Shown here one piece after another: positions 8,110 to 16,597 of a DNA stretch of 34,428 nt (position 1 is the stretch's first letter; each line of letters begins with the position of its first letter). The stretch spans positions 1 to 34,428 of the forward strand of contig NZ_SULM01000023.1 in assembly GCF_005250615.1 (NCBI RefSeq), read 5' to 3'. Below the pieces are notes generated by a model. The model worked only from the letters and a program-made list of their open reading frames with translations. It was not told the origin of the DNA and searched no databases. The position numbers and the translations under genes were made by a program. The stretch comes from Pseudomonas rhizoryzae. GTDB lineage: Bacteria; Pseudomonadota; Gammaproteobacteria; Pseudomonadales; Pseudomonadaceae.

Positions 8110-8136
8110 AAGCCCGGCAGGCGAGCTGTCGGGCTT
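8110..8136 (-). terminator. Probable terminator of antABC
   Basis: AAGCCCGGCAG and CTGTCGGGCTT form an 11-bp stem with one mismatch around a short loop, 22 bp beyond the antC stop. On the minus strand the stem is followed by CGCTTTTGC, a weak T-tract, so termination strength is uncertain. Confidence 0.6.
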
Positions 8137-8157
8137 CTTGTATAACGTGGTGCGGGG

Positions 8158-9192
8158 TTAACGCGTAGACGCACTCTGCAAAAACTTCTCGCTATACAGC
8201 CGCGTCTCCTCGCCCAACCCCTGCTGGTCGAGCCAGGTCTTGACCGCCTCGACCATGGGCGGCGGGCCGCAGAGGTAGAGGTCGCAGGCCTGGTCGGTGA
8301 GGAAGCGGCGGTCGAAATGCTCAGGGATGTAGCCGCTCAGGCCCTGCCAGGCCGGGCTCGGCTGGCTGACCACCGGTTGGTAGTCGAAGTCGGCGATGCG
8401 CGCGCGATAGGCCTCCAGGCGGGCGCCTTCGCAGAGATCCTGTTCCTGGGTGACGCCATAGAACAGCCGCACCGGCTGGCCGCAGCCGCCTTTTTCGGCC
8501 ATCTCGTCGAGCATGCCGAGGAAGGCCGAGAGGCCGGTGCCGCCGGCCACCAGGACCAGCGGCCGTTCCACCTGGCGCAGGTAGAAGCTGCCCAGGGGCG
8601 CCTCCAGCTCCAGGGTCAGCCCCGGCTGGCAGCGCTCGCGTAGGAAGTTGCTCATCACCCCGTCCGGCAGCAGGCGGATGAGGAATTGCAGCTGGTTCTG
8701 CGCATTGGGCCGGTTGGCGAATGAGTAGGCGCGCCAGTCATCGGTGCCGGGGATGCGCAGCCGCGCGTACTGGCCCGGCAGGAATTGCAGCTGCCGGGAA
8801 GCAGAGCTGGCGTCGAGGTGCAGGATGGCGGTGGTGGCCGAGACCAGCTCCACCGAGGTCACCTGGGCACTGATGCGCTCTGGGTCGGCGGCGTGGCAGA
8901 GGCTGGAGTCGTGGTCGAAGTAGAAGGCGGCGTCGGAGGTCACCCGGGTCTGGCAGGCGAGCACCTTGCGTTGCGCCAGGTCCCGCTCGGAGAGGGCTTC
9001 CTCGTCGACGTAATCCTGGCTGTAGGCGCCGGCTTCGCAGCGCCCCTGGCAGGTGCCGCAGACGCCTTCGCGGCAGTCCAGCGGCAGGCTGATGCCCTGG
9101 CGCAGGGCAGCGTCCAGCAGCAGTTCGTTGGGCTTCACCGCGATGAACAGCGTCTTGCCGTCGGCGAAGCTCAGAGCGACGTTGTGGCTCAT
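8158..9192 (-). CDS. antC: Anthranilate 1,2-dioxygenase electron transfer component
   Basis: A 344-residue reductase. Its N-terminal plant-type ferredoxin domain has 2Fe-2S ligands C40, C45, C48 (CREGVCGTC) and C80. An FAD domain with RAYSFAN and an NAD domain with GGTGLSAFLG and CGPPPMVE follow. It passes electrons from NADH to the Rieske oxygenase. The N-terminal sequence, with FADGKTLF and LLDAALRQGI, resembles Pseudomonas AntC more than BenC. It is the last gene of antABC, 10 bp after antB. Confidence 0.93.
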   Translation of the reverse strand: MSHNVALSFADGKTLFIAVKPNELLLDAALRQGISLPLDCREGVCGTCQGRCEAGAYSQDYVDEEALSERDLAQRKVLACQTRVTSDAAFYFDHDSSLCHAADPERISAQVTSVELVSATTAILHLDASSASRQLQFLPGQYARLRIPGTDDWRAYSFANRPNAQNQLQFLIRLLPDGVMSNFLRERCQPGLTLELEAPLGSFYLRQVERPLVLVAGGTGLSAFLGMLDEMAEKGGCGQPVRLFYGVTQEQDLCEGARLEAYRARIADFDYQPVVSQPSPAWQGLSGYIPEHFDRRFLTDQACDLYLCGPPPMVEAVKTWLDQQGLGEETRLYSEKFLQSASTR

Positions 9193-9202
9193 GGCGGTGG
9201 CC

Positions 9203-9694
9203 TCAGAGGTGGTAGAAGTCGAGCACGGAGTTGATGGTGTCGTTGAGCAGCAGCACGTGCTTGCGGGTAATGCGGAAATCGCCGCCCACCTCGCGCAGGT
9301 GATAGGTCACCTGGCCATGGAACTGCTCGGAGACGCCATGCCGGGTATAGAGCGTCTGCCAGCCGGCGCGGACTTCCAATTGCCCGTCGTCACGGTGGGC
9401 GACGCGCACATTGCTGATCTGGTGCAGGGTGCGCGGCAGCGGCGTGGAGGCTGCCGACTTGCCGGTGCGCAGGCGGAACACCCGATCCTCCAGGCCCGAT
9501 CTATCGGCGTAGTAGATGTAGGAGAGGCCCTGGGTGGGGTCCTGCACGTACTCGTGTTCGCTGACCCACTGCGGCAGGTGGAAGACGCTGCCGGCCTCGA
9601 ACAACTCCAGGTAGGCGTCCCAGTCCTGGGCATCGCAGAGCGCGGCCTTGCGATAGAGGAACTGTTCCACGGCGTATTGCAGAGTCGGGTTCAT
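9203..9694 (-). CDS. antB: Anthranilate 1,2-dioxygenase small (beta) subunit
   Basis: A 163-residue beta subunit of a ring-hydroxylating dioxygenase (SnoaL/NTF2-like fold), starting with the typical AVEQFLYRKAALCDAQDWD. It has a structural role in the alpha3-beta3 oxygenase. Its start overlaps the end of antA by 4 bp (ATGA), indicating translational coupling. The identity as AntB rather than BenB comes from the surrounding AntA and AntC sequences. Confidence 0.92.
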   Translation of the reverse strand: MNPTLQYAVEQFLYRKAALCDAQDWDAYLELFEAGSVFHLPQWVSEHEYVQDPTQGLSYIYYADRSGLEDRVFRLRTGKSAASTPLPRTLHQISNVRVAHRDDGQLEVRAGWQTLYTRHGVSEQFHGQVTYHLREVGGDFRITRKHVLLLNDTINSVLDFYHL

Positions 9695-11079
9695 GCCGAC
9701 ACCTCCGTCGGTTGCAGGGCCTTGAGCGCCAGGCCATCGAGCAGGAAGCGCTGCCAGGCGCCGTGCTGGTTCACATAGAGGCCTTCATGGGTGAATTCGG
9801 TACCGGTGAGCACCGGCTGGATGCCCAGGGCCTCGCTGTTCACGGTGGGGCCGGCGGTCCAGCGGTGATGGCCGCGAGAGATGTCGTTCCAGCGCTCCAG
9901 GCGGGCCTGGAAGCCACGCTGGGCCTCGCGGAATTCCACCAGATCGTCGGGCGTGCCCATGCCCGAGACGTTGAAGAAGTCCTCGAACTGGCGGATGCGA
10001 TTGGTGCGGTCGGCCGGGGCCTCGCCCTTGACGCCGATGCACTGGCTGATGATCTCGGTCTTGTTCCAGGCCAGCGGCCGCACGATGCGCAGCTGGGAGC
10101 TGATCTGGTCCATGAAGAACAGGCTGGGGTAGATGTTGAGGTTGCGCAGGCGATGCATCATCCATTCGGCGCGGGCCTGGCCGTATTCCTCCACCAGGCG
10201 CGGCATGACGCTGGCATAGCCGGGGCGCACGGTGGGGTTGGGCATGTCGCTGAACAGCAGGCTGTGGCCGTTCTTGAAGGAGAACCAGCCATCGTCGGTC
10301 TCGGCATCGCCGGCGCCGAGCTTGCTGTAGTCCAGGGTGCTGCTGGCGCTGCCTTTCTCGGCATTGACCTGCTGGCGGTGCTGCACGGTGGAGACGTAGT
10401 TGTAGTGCACGGTGCTGACGTGATAACCGTCGAGACCGTTCTCGTTCTGCAGCTTCCAGTTGCCGTCGTAGGTGTAGGTGGACTTGCCCGGCAGGATCTC
10501 CAGCTCACCGGTGGGGGACTGAGCCACCATCATGTCGAAGAACACCTTGGCATCGCCCAGGTAGTCTTCCAGGGAGTCACTGCCCTGGGTATCCAGGCTG
10601 ACGAAGACGAAGCCCTTGTAGCTCTGGATGCGCGCCTTCTTCAGGCCGCGGGTGGCCTTGTCGAAGCCATCGGGGTATTCGCCCGGTGCCTTGACCTTCA
10701 CCAGGCGGCCGTCGCTCTTGTAGCACCAGGCGTGGAACGGACAGGTGAAGGTGGACTGGTTGCCGCGCGCCACGCGGGTGAGGGTGGCGCCGCGGTGCTG
10801 GCAGGCGTTGATCAGTGCATGCAGCTCGCCGTTGCCATCGCGGGTGATGATCAGCGGTTGGCGACCGGCGCGCAGCGTGACGAAGTCGTGGGGCTTGGCG
10901 ATCTCGCTTTCGTGACAGGCATAGATCCAGACCTTCTCGAAGATCAGCTCCATTTCCAGCTCGAACAGCTCGGGTTCGGTGAAGAGATCGCGGGCGATTC
11001 GGTAGACGCCGTCGGCCGGACGGAAGTCCAGGCAACCTTGGATGTAGTCCTGCCATTGGGCAATGCTGCGGATGCTCAT
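9691..11079 (-). CDS. antA: Anthranilate 1,2-dioxygenase large (alpha) subunit
   Basis: A 462-residue Rieske oxygenase alpha subunit. The 2Fe-2S ligands are C93, H95, C113 and H116 (CQHRG and CPFHAW). The mononuclear iron site carries D217, H220 and H225 in GLDGYHVSTVH. With AntB and AntC it converts anthranilate to catechol, releasing CO2 and ammonia. Length matches known AntA (about 460). It is first in the operon and divergent from an AraC regulator across 180 bp. Because the neighbouring monooxygenase operon is predicted to make anthranilate from indole, this is the likely second half of one pathway. No catechol-cleavage genes are in the window. Confidence 0.93.
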   Translation of the reverse strand: MSIRSIAQWQDYIQGCLDFRPADGVYRIARDLFTEPELFELEMELIFEKVWIYACHESEIAKPHDFVTLRAGRQPLIITRDGNGELHALINACQHRGATLTRVARGNQSTFTCPFHAWCYKSDGRLVKVKAPGEYPDGFDKATRGLKKARIQSYKGFVFVSLDTQGSDSLEDYLGDAKVFFDMMVAQSPTGELEILPGKSTYTYDGNWKLQNENGLDGYHVSTVHYNYVSTVQHRQQVNAEKGSASSTLDYSKLGAGDAETDDGWFSFKNGHSLLFSDMPNPTVRPGYASVMPRLVEEYGQARAEWMMHRLRNLNIYPSLFFMDQISSQLRIVRPLAWNKTEIISQCIGVKGEAPADRTNRIRQFEDFFNVSGMGTPDDLVEFREAQRGFQARLERWNDISRGHHRWTAGPTVNSEALGIQPVLTGTEFTHEGLYVNQHGAWQRFLLDGLALKALQPTEVSA

Positions 11080-11191
11080 CAGGGGTGTCCTCTAGGGTGA
11101 GACTCGCCTCGATTGAAGCCCCGCCACCCCAACCCCTCTATCCGCTTTTTCGCTGATCGCTAGCCGGATTTTTTCACTCGCCGGACTGGCC

Positions 11192-11206
11192 TGCACTCTG
11201 CGGATA
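11192..11206 (+). promoter_or_regulatory. XylS-type operator between antA and the AraC regulator
   Basis: TGCACTCTGCGGATA matches the XylS consensus TGCA-N6-GGNTA exactly and points toward the regulator at 11260. A weaker TTCA-N6-GGACT lies 19 bp upstream (11173-11187). On the minus strand, facing antA, GCGGATAG reads from 11145 to 11138. These sites could serve both divergent promoters. Confidence 0.55.
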
Positions 11207-11259
11207 GTGGCGGCGGCACGCGGCGTGCAGCATGGAACCAGCCAGCGGAGGAGCCCAGC

Positions 11260-12237
11260 ATGCAGCAGACGAATATCGAGGTGCAGACGCACAGTGGCCA
11301 GGTCGCCGAGGCCTGTCGCTGGATGAGCGCAATGGCTGGTCCGCACCGCCTGGAAACCCGTAGCGGCGCCGAGTTGAGTTTCCATCACCAAGGACTGCGA
11401 CTGCCGGGCCGGGCCACGGTACTGGGGCGGATCGGCTATGGTGCCGCGGTGCAGATCGGCATCGACGCCCTGGATGCCTACAGCCTCAGCCTGCCGCTGC
11501 AGGGCCGTCAGTCCCTGGCCAGCCGCGGTGCGCGCGTACGTTCCGATAGCCAGTGCGGAATGGTCGTCGCACCCCATGAATGGCAGCGGCTGGACATGGC
11601 AGCCGACTGCCTCAAGCTGCAGGTGGTGATCCGCCGCGAAGCCCTGCAGGAGGTGGCGGAGGGCCTACTAGGCCGGCCACTGGCGGCGCCCCTGAGCTTT
11701 GCCGGCGAGATGGAACTGGCGCGCCCGGCGGTCGCGGCCTGGTGGCAGGGTGTGCGCCAATTGCTGGACGGCTGGAGCGCTGTCCAGGCGCTCTACGGCC
11801 AGCCGGCACTGGCCAATGACCTGGAAGTGATGCTGCTCAAGGGCCTACTGCTGGCCCAGCCGCATAACTATTCCGCGGCTCTGGAAGAAGGCGTGGGGAC
11901 CGGCTATCCCGAGTTTCTCCTGCGGGCGCGGCGTTATCTCGAAGCCCATGCGCGGGAGAATCCCTCGCTGGAGAGCCTGGAGCACGTGGCCGGGGTGTCC
12001 CGCGCCAAGCTCTACGCCAGCTTCCGCCGCTATCACGGCCAGCCGCCCATGGCCTATCTCAAGCGGCTGCGACTGGAAGAGGTGCGGCGCCTGCTGCTGG
12101 CGCGTCGTGAGGGCGCCAGCGTCTCGCGCATCGCCCTGGATTGGGGCTTCGAGCACCTGGGGCGCTTCGCCAGCGACTACCGCCAGGCGTTCGGCGAGAC
12201 GCCGTCGCAGACCCTGGCGGGGCGGCGTCTCAACTAG
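11260..12237 (+). CDS. antR: AraC/XylS-family activator, probable AntR
   Basis: A 325-residue regulator. The N-terminal about 210 residues resemble the AraC-binding-like domain of the XylS/BenR group; the last about 100 form the two helix-turn-helix AraC domain (LEHVAGVSRAKLYASFRRYHG and ISRIALDWGFEHLGRFASDYRQAFG-like motifs). GGAGGAG lies ahead of the ATG. Divergent placement from antA is the usual arrangement of antR, the activator of antABC, so the symbol rests on position plus family. The stop codon overlaps that of the convergent second AraC gene at CTAG 12234-12237. Confidence 0.75.
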   Translation: MQQTNIEVQTHSGQVAEACRWMSAMAGPHRLETRSGAELSFHHQGLRLPGRATVLGRIGYGAAVQIGIDALDAYSLSLPLQGRQSLASRGARVRSDSQCGMVVAPHEWQRLDMAADCLKLQVVIRREALQEVAEGLLGRPLAAPLSFAGEMELARPAVAAWWQGVRQLLDGWSAVQALYGQPALANDLEVMLLKGLLLAQPHNYSAALEEGVGTGYPEFLLRARRYLEAHARENPSLESLEHVAGVSRAKLYASFRRYHGQPPMAYLKRLRLEEVRRLLLARREGASVSRIALDWGFEHLGRFASDYRQAFGETPSQTLAGRRLN

Positions 12238-13265
12238 CCGGAGAGCGCCCCGCGAAAGCGGCGGGTTTCCGAGGGAGACTCGCCGTAGCGGCGCTTGTAT
12301 TCCTGAGCGAACCGGCCGAGGTGCGCGAAGCCCCACTTGTAGGCGGTGTCCGTCACCGATTCGACGCGCCCGCTGCGCAGCTCTTCATGCACCCGCTCCA
12401 GGCGCAGGTCACGCAAATAGTGCATCGGCGTGGTGCTGCGGTAGGTGCGGAAACCGGCGAACAGGGTGCGGACGCTGACGCCGCCGTGCTCGGCCAGGGT
12501 TTCCACGCTGAGCGGCTCGTGCAGGTGCTCGGCGATATAGGCCTCGATGCGCTTGATGAAGTAGGGCGAGACATTACGCTCCCGTGTGCCTTCCAGCTGG
12601 CCATGCAGCGAATGCGGCTGGCCATAGAGCAGGGCGTTGAGCAGCGAGGATTCGAATTGCTTGAGTACCAGCGGCTGGTGGATCGGATGCGCCGGGTCTG
12701 CCAGGCCTTCCATGAGCAGGCCGAGCAACTGAAGGAAGTAGCTGCCGCCGGCTTGGCGCAGGTCCAGGCGCGGATCGAATTGCGGCAGGCGGCCCTGCTG
12801 GGGCAGGTGCTGGGCGCAATGATGTTCCAGGTCGGCCCGCTCCAGGCGCAGCACCAACTGGGCGGCGCCGGCGTACCACCTCATGCGCACCGGCAATTCC
12901 GGCGAGAGCAGGGCGGCAAGGTGCGGTGAGGACTGGAAGTCCGTCACCCCGCAGTGGATGTCGGCGCCACCGGCGAGGGGGATCTGGATGAGATAGAAGT
13001 CCTGCAGGCACTGTGGATCGATGTCGACATCGGTGCCGTATTCCAGGCGATTGAGCGACAGCCGCCCGCGGCTGACATGGTGCAGGCTGGCGCTGACGCT
13101 GTCGCCGCGGTGCACCGGCTTCAGCTCGTGGGGCTTGAACACCTTGCTGACACCCTGGCAGGCCGCCTCGCGATCGGCGACCAGGAATTGCAGGCTGTTC
13201 GAACAGAACAGGCTGGTCTGGCGAAAGCGCTCACCGCTCTCGGAAGGTGCGGACTCGTGGAGCAT
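12234..13265 (-). CDS. AraC/XylS-family regulator, candidate activator of the indole operon
   Basis: A 343-residue XylS-like protein with an N-terminal sensing domain (about 1-220) and a C-terminal AraC domain ending in YKWGFAHLGRFAQEYKRRYG, very like the BenR/XylS C-terminus. The start at 13265 is fixed by an ideal AAGGAGG 5 bp upstream; the 25 codons before it in frame are not conserved-looking. Two perfect TGCA-N6-GGATA boxes lie 56-90 bp upstream. In the known iif clusters an AraC regulator (IifR) accompanies the monooxygenase genes, and this gene is the best candidate for that role here. It could also respond to anthranilate or benzoate. Confidence 0.8.
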   Translation of the reverse strand: MLHESAPSESGERFRQTSLFCSNSLQFLVADREAACQGVSKVFKPHELKPVHRGDSVSASLHHVSRGRLSLNRLEYGTDVDIDPQCLQDFYLIQIPLAGGADIHCGVTDFQSSPHLAALLSPELPVRMRWYAGAAQLVLRLERADLEHHCAQHLPQQGRLPQFDPRLDLRQAGGSYFLQLLGLLMEGLADPAHPIHQPLVLKQFESSLLNALLYGQPHSLHGQLEGTRERNVSPYFIKRIEAYIAEHLHEPLSVETLAEHGGVSVRTLFAGFRTYRSTTPMHYLRDLRLERVHEELRSGRVESVTDTAYKWGFAHLGRFAQEYKRRYGESPSETRRFRGALSG

Positions 13266-13320
13266 TGTTACCTCCTTGCACACAGGCGTGGCCCCCTGCA
13301 CCCTTTTGTTCCCCTCCCGC

Positions 13321-13355
13321 TGCAGTATGCGGATAGTCACTGCAGCCAGCGGATA
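13321..13355 (+). promoter_or_regulatory. Direct repeat of two perfect XylS-type boxes
   Basis: TGCAGTATGCGGATA (13321-13335) and TGCAGCCAGCGGATA (13341-13355) each match TGCA-N6-GGNTA exactly and are repeated every 20 bp, with GTCA after each. They lie upstream of the minus-strand AraC gene but are oriented the other way, so they may mediate autoregulation rather than classic activation. The interval 13266-13485 contains no convincing gene. Confidence 0.7.
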
Positions 13356-13485
13356 GTCATCGGGTAACGGAGCTCGTTCTTGGCCGCTGTTGGACGGCTC
13401 TGAGCAGGGTTCTGCAATGCACGGGCCAAGCGAGCCGTCTAGCGCGGCTTTCAGGGCGATCAGCGGTCATTCCGATTGCCTGCGT

Positions 13486-14439
13486 CTAGCCCTCGTCGTG
13501 GCGCAGCCGCCCATGCTCGCTGCGTACCGCCGCCATGAAGGTCTGCATGGCCGAGGACTGCACTCGGTGCCGGCGACGGATCAGGCCATAGGGCGGCAGT
13601 CGCGGCTCGAAGGCGATGGGCAATATCGCCAGCAGGTGGCGGCCGGGATAGTCATTGACCACCGAAAGCGGCGTGACCCCGAGCATGTCGGTCTGCTGGA
13701 CCAGCGCCAGCAGGGTCATGATGGAGGTGGTCTCGACGATGCTGCCGGGGATGTCGACCCGGGCATTGTGGAAGGCCTGATTGATGATGGCGCGCATCGG
13801 ACTGGGATGCTGTTGTAGCACCCAGGTGTGCTCCTGCAATTCGCCCCAGGTGAGATGGGTTGCCTGCGCCAGCGGATTCTGGGCGCCCGCGATTACGCAG
13901 AGCACCTCTTCGCCGAGGCTGTCGAACAGCAGCTCCTCGGCGCGAGTGCCGGTGGGGATGCGGCCGAGCACTACGTCCAGTTGGTCCTGCAGGAGCGCCT
14001 GCACCAGCACATCGCTGGTATCCACCTGGATCGACATGGACAGCCGCGGATGGCTCTGCTTGAGCGTGGCGATGGTGCGGGTCAGCAGCCCCGAGGCCAG
14101 CGCCGGGATGGCACCCACCGCGACGCGGCCGAGATTGCCCGATTCCAGGGCAACCAGTTCTTCGCGCATGCCCGAGAGTTCGGCGAAGACCATTCGCGCG
14201 TAGTAGATCACCGTCTCGCCGAAGGCCGTGGCGCGCATGCCGCGCGGCAAGCGCTCGAACAGTTCGACACCCAGCAGGCTCTCGATCTCGTGGAGCATCT
14301 TGGTGGCCGCCGGTTGGGTCATGCCGATGTCGTCGGCGGCGCGGCGCAGCGAGCCGAATTCGGCGAGGGCCAGCACCAGGCGCAACTGGCGCAGACGCAG
14401 GCGGCTATGGATGGTGTGGGCGTCGGGAATGCGGGTCAT
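13486..14439 (-). CDS. LysR-family transcriptional regulator
   Basis: A 317-residue LysR-type regulator. The winged helix-turn-helix lies at about residues 12-70 (LRLRQLRLVLALAEFGSLRR, then MTQPAATKMLHEIE), followed by the two-lobed inducer-binding domain. Its sequence resembles the GbpR/PcaQ-type LysR subgroup. ATG 14439 is the best start by domain boundaries, though no clear Shine-Dalgarno precedes it; the frame is open another 32 codons upstream. It follows tctA by 92 bp on the same strand, so it most likely controls the tctCBA transporter in response to its carboxylate substrate. Confidence 0.87.
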   Translation of the reverse strand: MTRIPDAHTIHSRLRLRQLRLVLALAEFGSLRRAADDIGMTQPAATKMLHEIESLLGVELFERLPRGMRATAFGETVIYYARMVFAELSGMREELVALESGNLGRVAVGAIPALASGLLTRTIATLKQSHPRLSMSIQVDTSDVLVQALLQDQLDVVLGRIPTGTRAEELLFDSLGEEVLCVIAGAQNPLAQATHLTWGELQEHTWVLQQHPSPMRAIINQAFHNARVDIPGSIVETTSIMTLLALVQQTDMLGVTPLSVVNDYPGRHLLAILPIAFEPRLPPYGLIRRRHRVQSSAMQTFMAAVRSEHGRLRHDEG

Positions 14440-14531
14440 GCGGGCGCGCCGTGGGGCAGGGGAGACGGCTAGGGTAGCGCAGAAGCTGGTGCCTGGCGTG
14501 AGCGCGGCGCGCGTCCGCCAGGCCGGCGCGT

Positions 14532-16052
14532 TCACGAGGGGCGTACCTTGGCTTGCGGTTGTCCCCGGCGCAGCGCTTGCAGCAGCCGTACCAGCAGCGG
14601 CCAGCAGAGCATCAGCAGCGCGGCGGTGGTCAGGCTGCCCACCAGGGGGTTGGACCAGAAGATGCCCAGCTGGCCATCGGAGAACAGCATCGATTGGCGA
14701 AAGGCGTCCTCGGCCTTGTCGCCCAGTACCGCCGCCAGCACCAGCGGGGCGATGGGATAGCCGAGCTTCTTGAAGGCATAGCCGAGCAGGCCGAAGCCGA
14801 GCATCAGCCAGACGTCGAACAGGCTGTTGTGCACCGAGTAGGCGCCGATCACGCAGACGGTGAAGATGATGGGCGCGATGATGCAGAAGGGGATGCGCAG
14901 GATGGCGGCGAACAGCGGTACCGTCGCCAGCACCACGATCAGGCTGACCACATTGCCCAGGTACATGCTGGCGATCAGGCTCCAGACGAAGTCGTGCTGT
15001 TCGGCGAACAGGGTCGGGCCGGGGTGCAGGCCCCAGATCATCAGGCCGCCGAGCATCACCGCTGCGGTGGCCGAACCGGGAATGCCCAGGGTCAGCATGG
15101 GCAGCAGGGCGCTGGTGCCGGCGCTGTGATCGGCGGTCTCCGGGGCGATCACCCCTTCCAGTTCGCCCTTGCCGAAGCCGTCGCGATTCTTCGAGAAGCG
15201 CCGGGCCAGGCTGTAGCTCATGAAGGAGGCCGCCGTAGGGCCGCCCGGCGTCACGCCCATCCAGCAGCCTACCAGGGCGCTGCGCAGCCAGGTGAGCCAG
15301 TAGCGCGGCAGTTGCTTCCAGGTGCCGAGCACGGTCCTCAGGGTGATGCGCGCCTGCTCGCCGCGAAAGACCAGGCCTTCCTCCACGGTGCAGAGGATCT
15401 CGCCGATGCCGAACAGGCCGATCACCGCCACCTCGAAGCTGATGCCCGAGAGCAGCGCCGGCTGGTCGAAGGTCAGGCGCAGGTTGCCGGACACCGTATC
15501 CATGCCCACCGCCGCCATGGCGAAGCCGATCATCATGGCCGCCACCGTCTTCAGCGGCGGATTCTTGCTCATGCCGATGAAGGTACAGAAGGCCAGCAGG
15601 TAGACGGCGAAGAATTCCGGCGAGCTGAACTCCATGGCGAAGGCGGCGATGCGGCTGGAGAGGAAGGTCAGCAACAGCACCCCGACCAGGGCCCCCAGCA
15701 GCGCCGAGGTGAAGGCCGCCGTCAGGGCCTCGCCGGCACGCCCCTGGCGCGCCAGGGGGTAGCCATCGAAGGTGGTGGCCACCGACGAGGGTTCGCCCGG
15801 GATGTTGAACAGGATGGAGGTGATGGAACCGCCGAACAGCGCGCCCCAGTACATGCAGGAGAGCAGGATGATGGCCGAGGTGGGGCTCATGGTGAAGGTC
15901 AGCGGCAGCAGCAGGGCGACGCCATTGGGCGCGCCCAGGCCGGGCAATACCCCGACCAGGATGCCGAGCAACACGCCGACCACCATCAGCGCGATATGGT
16001 GGAAGGACAGGATCAGGCCCATCCCGTGCATCAGGGAGTCAAATTCGCTCAT
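14532..16052 (-). CDS. tctA: Tripartite tricarboxylate transporter, large permease TctA
   Basis: A 506-residue integral membrane protein with about twelve membrane segments. It carries TctA hallmarks: GVLPGLGAPNGVALLLPLT near residue 40, GEPSSVATTFDGYPLA near 85, and GVTPGGPTAASFMSYSLARR and ALLPMLTLGIPGSATAAVMLGG in the second half. With TctB and the periplasmic TctC it imports a carboxylate using the ion gradient. The ATG overlaps the tctB stop by 4 bp. The reading frame continues far upstream of this ATG, but that extension is only tctB read out of frame. Confidence 0.93.
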   Translation of the reverse strand: MSEFDSLMHGMGLILSFHHIALMVVGVLLGILVGVLPGLGAPNGVALLLPLTFTMSPTSAIILLSCMYWGALFGGSITSILFNIPGEPSSVATTFDGYPLARQGRAGEALTAAFTSALLGALVGVLLLTFLSSRIAAFAMEFSSPEFFAVYLLAFCTFIGMSKNPPLKTVAAMMIGFAMAAVGMDTVSGNLRLTFDQPALLSGISFEVAVIGLFGIGEILCTVEEGLVFRGEQARITLRTVLGTWKQLPRYWLTWLRSALVGCWMGVTPGGPTAASFMSYSLARRFSKNRDGFGKGELEGVIAPETADHSAGTSALLPMLTLGIPGSATAAVMLGGLMIWGLHPGPTLFAEQHDFVWSLIASMYLGNVVSLIVVLATVPLFAAILRIPFCIIAPIIFTVCVIGAYSVHNSLFDVWLMLGFGLLGYAFKKLGYPIAPLVLAAVLGDKAEDAFRQSMLFSDGQLGIFWSNPLVGSLTTAALLMLCWPLLVRLLQALRRGQPQAKVRPS

Positions 16053-16567
16053 GACAGGGTCCTCAGCAGGCGGGCGAGGTCGGCCAGGGGCCCGGCATCC
16101 AGCGGCACCTTGAACCAGAGGGCGAAGATCAGATAGCTGGCCAGGCTCACCCCGCCGGCGGTGCCCACGATCTGCAGCACGCCATAGCGGCGCTGCCGCT
16201 GGCGGTCCCGTGCCATGAACCAGGCGATGAACAGGAAGGCCGTGAGATAGAGACCGAGCAGGGGCAGGGCGGCGACGAAGGCCAGCATCGGCAGGAATAC
16301 CCGCAGCACCTGGCCGAAGGCGGCACGCTCGACGAAGGCCGTGCGCAACGCCTGCCAGCGCCACAGCGTCTGCAACGCCGTGGCCAGGCTGGCCAGGGTG
16401 AGCAGCAGGCCGATGTAGAAGGGAAAGTAGCCCGGTTCCGGACCGGCATCTCCCCAGCCGATACCCTGTTCCAGACTGCCGAACATCACGATGCCGCCGA
16501 GCCCGGCGGTGAAAGCCGCCAGGCCGAGTTCCACCCACCGGGTGGCGATCAGGGAATCTCCGGCCAT
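16049..16567 (-). CDS. tctB: Tripartite tricarboxylate transporter, small permease TctB
   Basis: A 172-residue protein with four hydrophobic segments, the usual layout of TctB. The segment EPGYFPFYIGLLLTLASL is typical of the family. It forms the membrane complex with TctA, and the genes overlap by 4 bp. It follows tctC by 30 bp. Confidence 0.9.
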   Translation of the reverse strand: MAGDSLIATRWVELGLAAFTAGLGGIVMFGSLEQGIGWGDAGPEPGYFPFYIGLLLTLASLATALQTLWRWQALRTAFVERAAFGQVLRVFLPMLAFVAALPLLGLYLTAFLFIAWFMARDRQRQRRYGVLQIVGTAGGVSLASYLIFALWFKVPLDAGPLADLARLLRTLS

Positions 16568-16597
16568 GGCCGTCTCTCCTGTGTCGATGCGCGCCGA

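Noticed and set aside
7287-8157. CRISPR array or small RNA gene in the repeat-rich gap
   Set aside because: The repeats are palindromic, uneven in spacing and diverged, with no regular spacers or cas genes.
8158-11079. Benzoate dioxygenase (benABC) instead of antABC
   Set aside because: The reductase and alpha-subunit sequences look closer to AntC and AntA, and the region lacks benD; a database comparison would settle it.
9712-11100. A 462-codon open frame on the plus strand opposite antA
   Set aside because: It mirrors the antA codons, is rich in Val, Gly, Ala and Leu, and lacks a domain; antA has all Rieske ligands.
14553-16136. A 527-codon plus-strand frame rich in Gln, Gly and His
   Set aside because: It is the complement of the hydrophobic tctA gene; repetitive composition arises from reading membrane codons backward.
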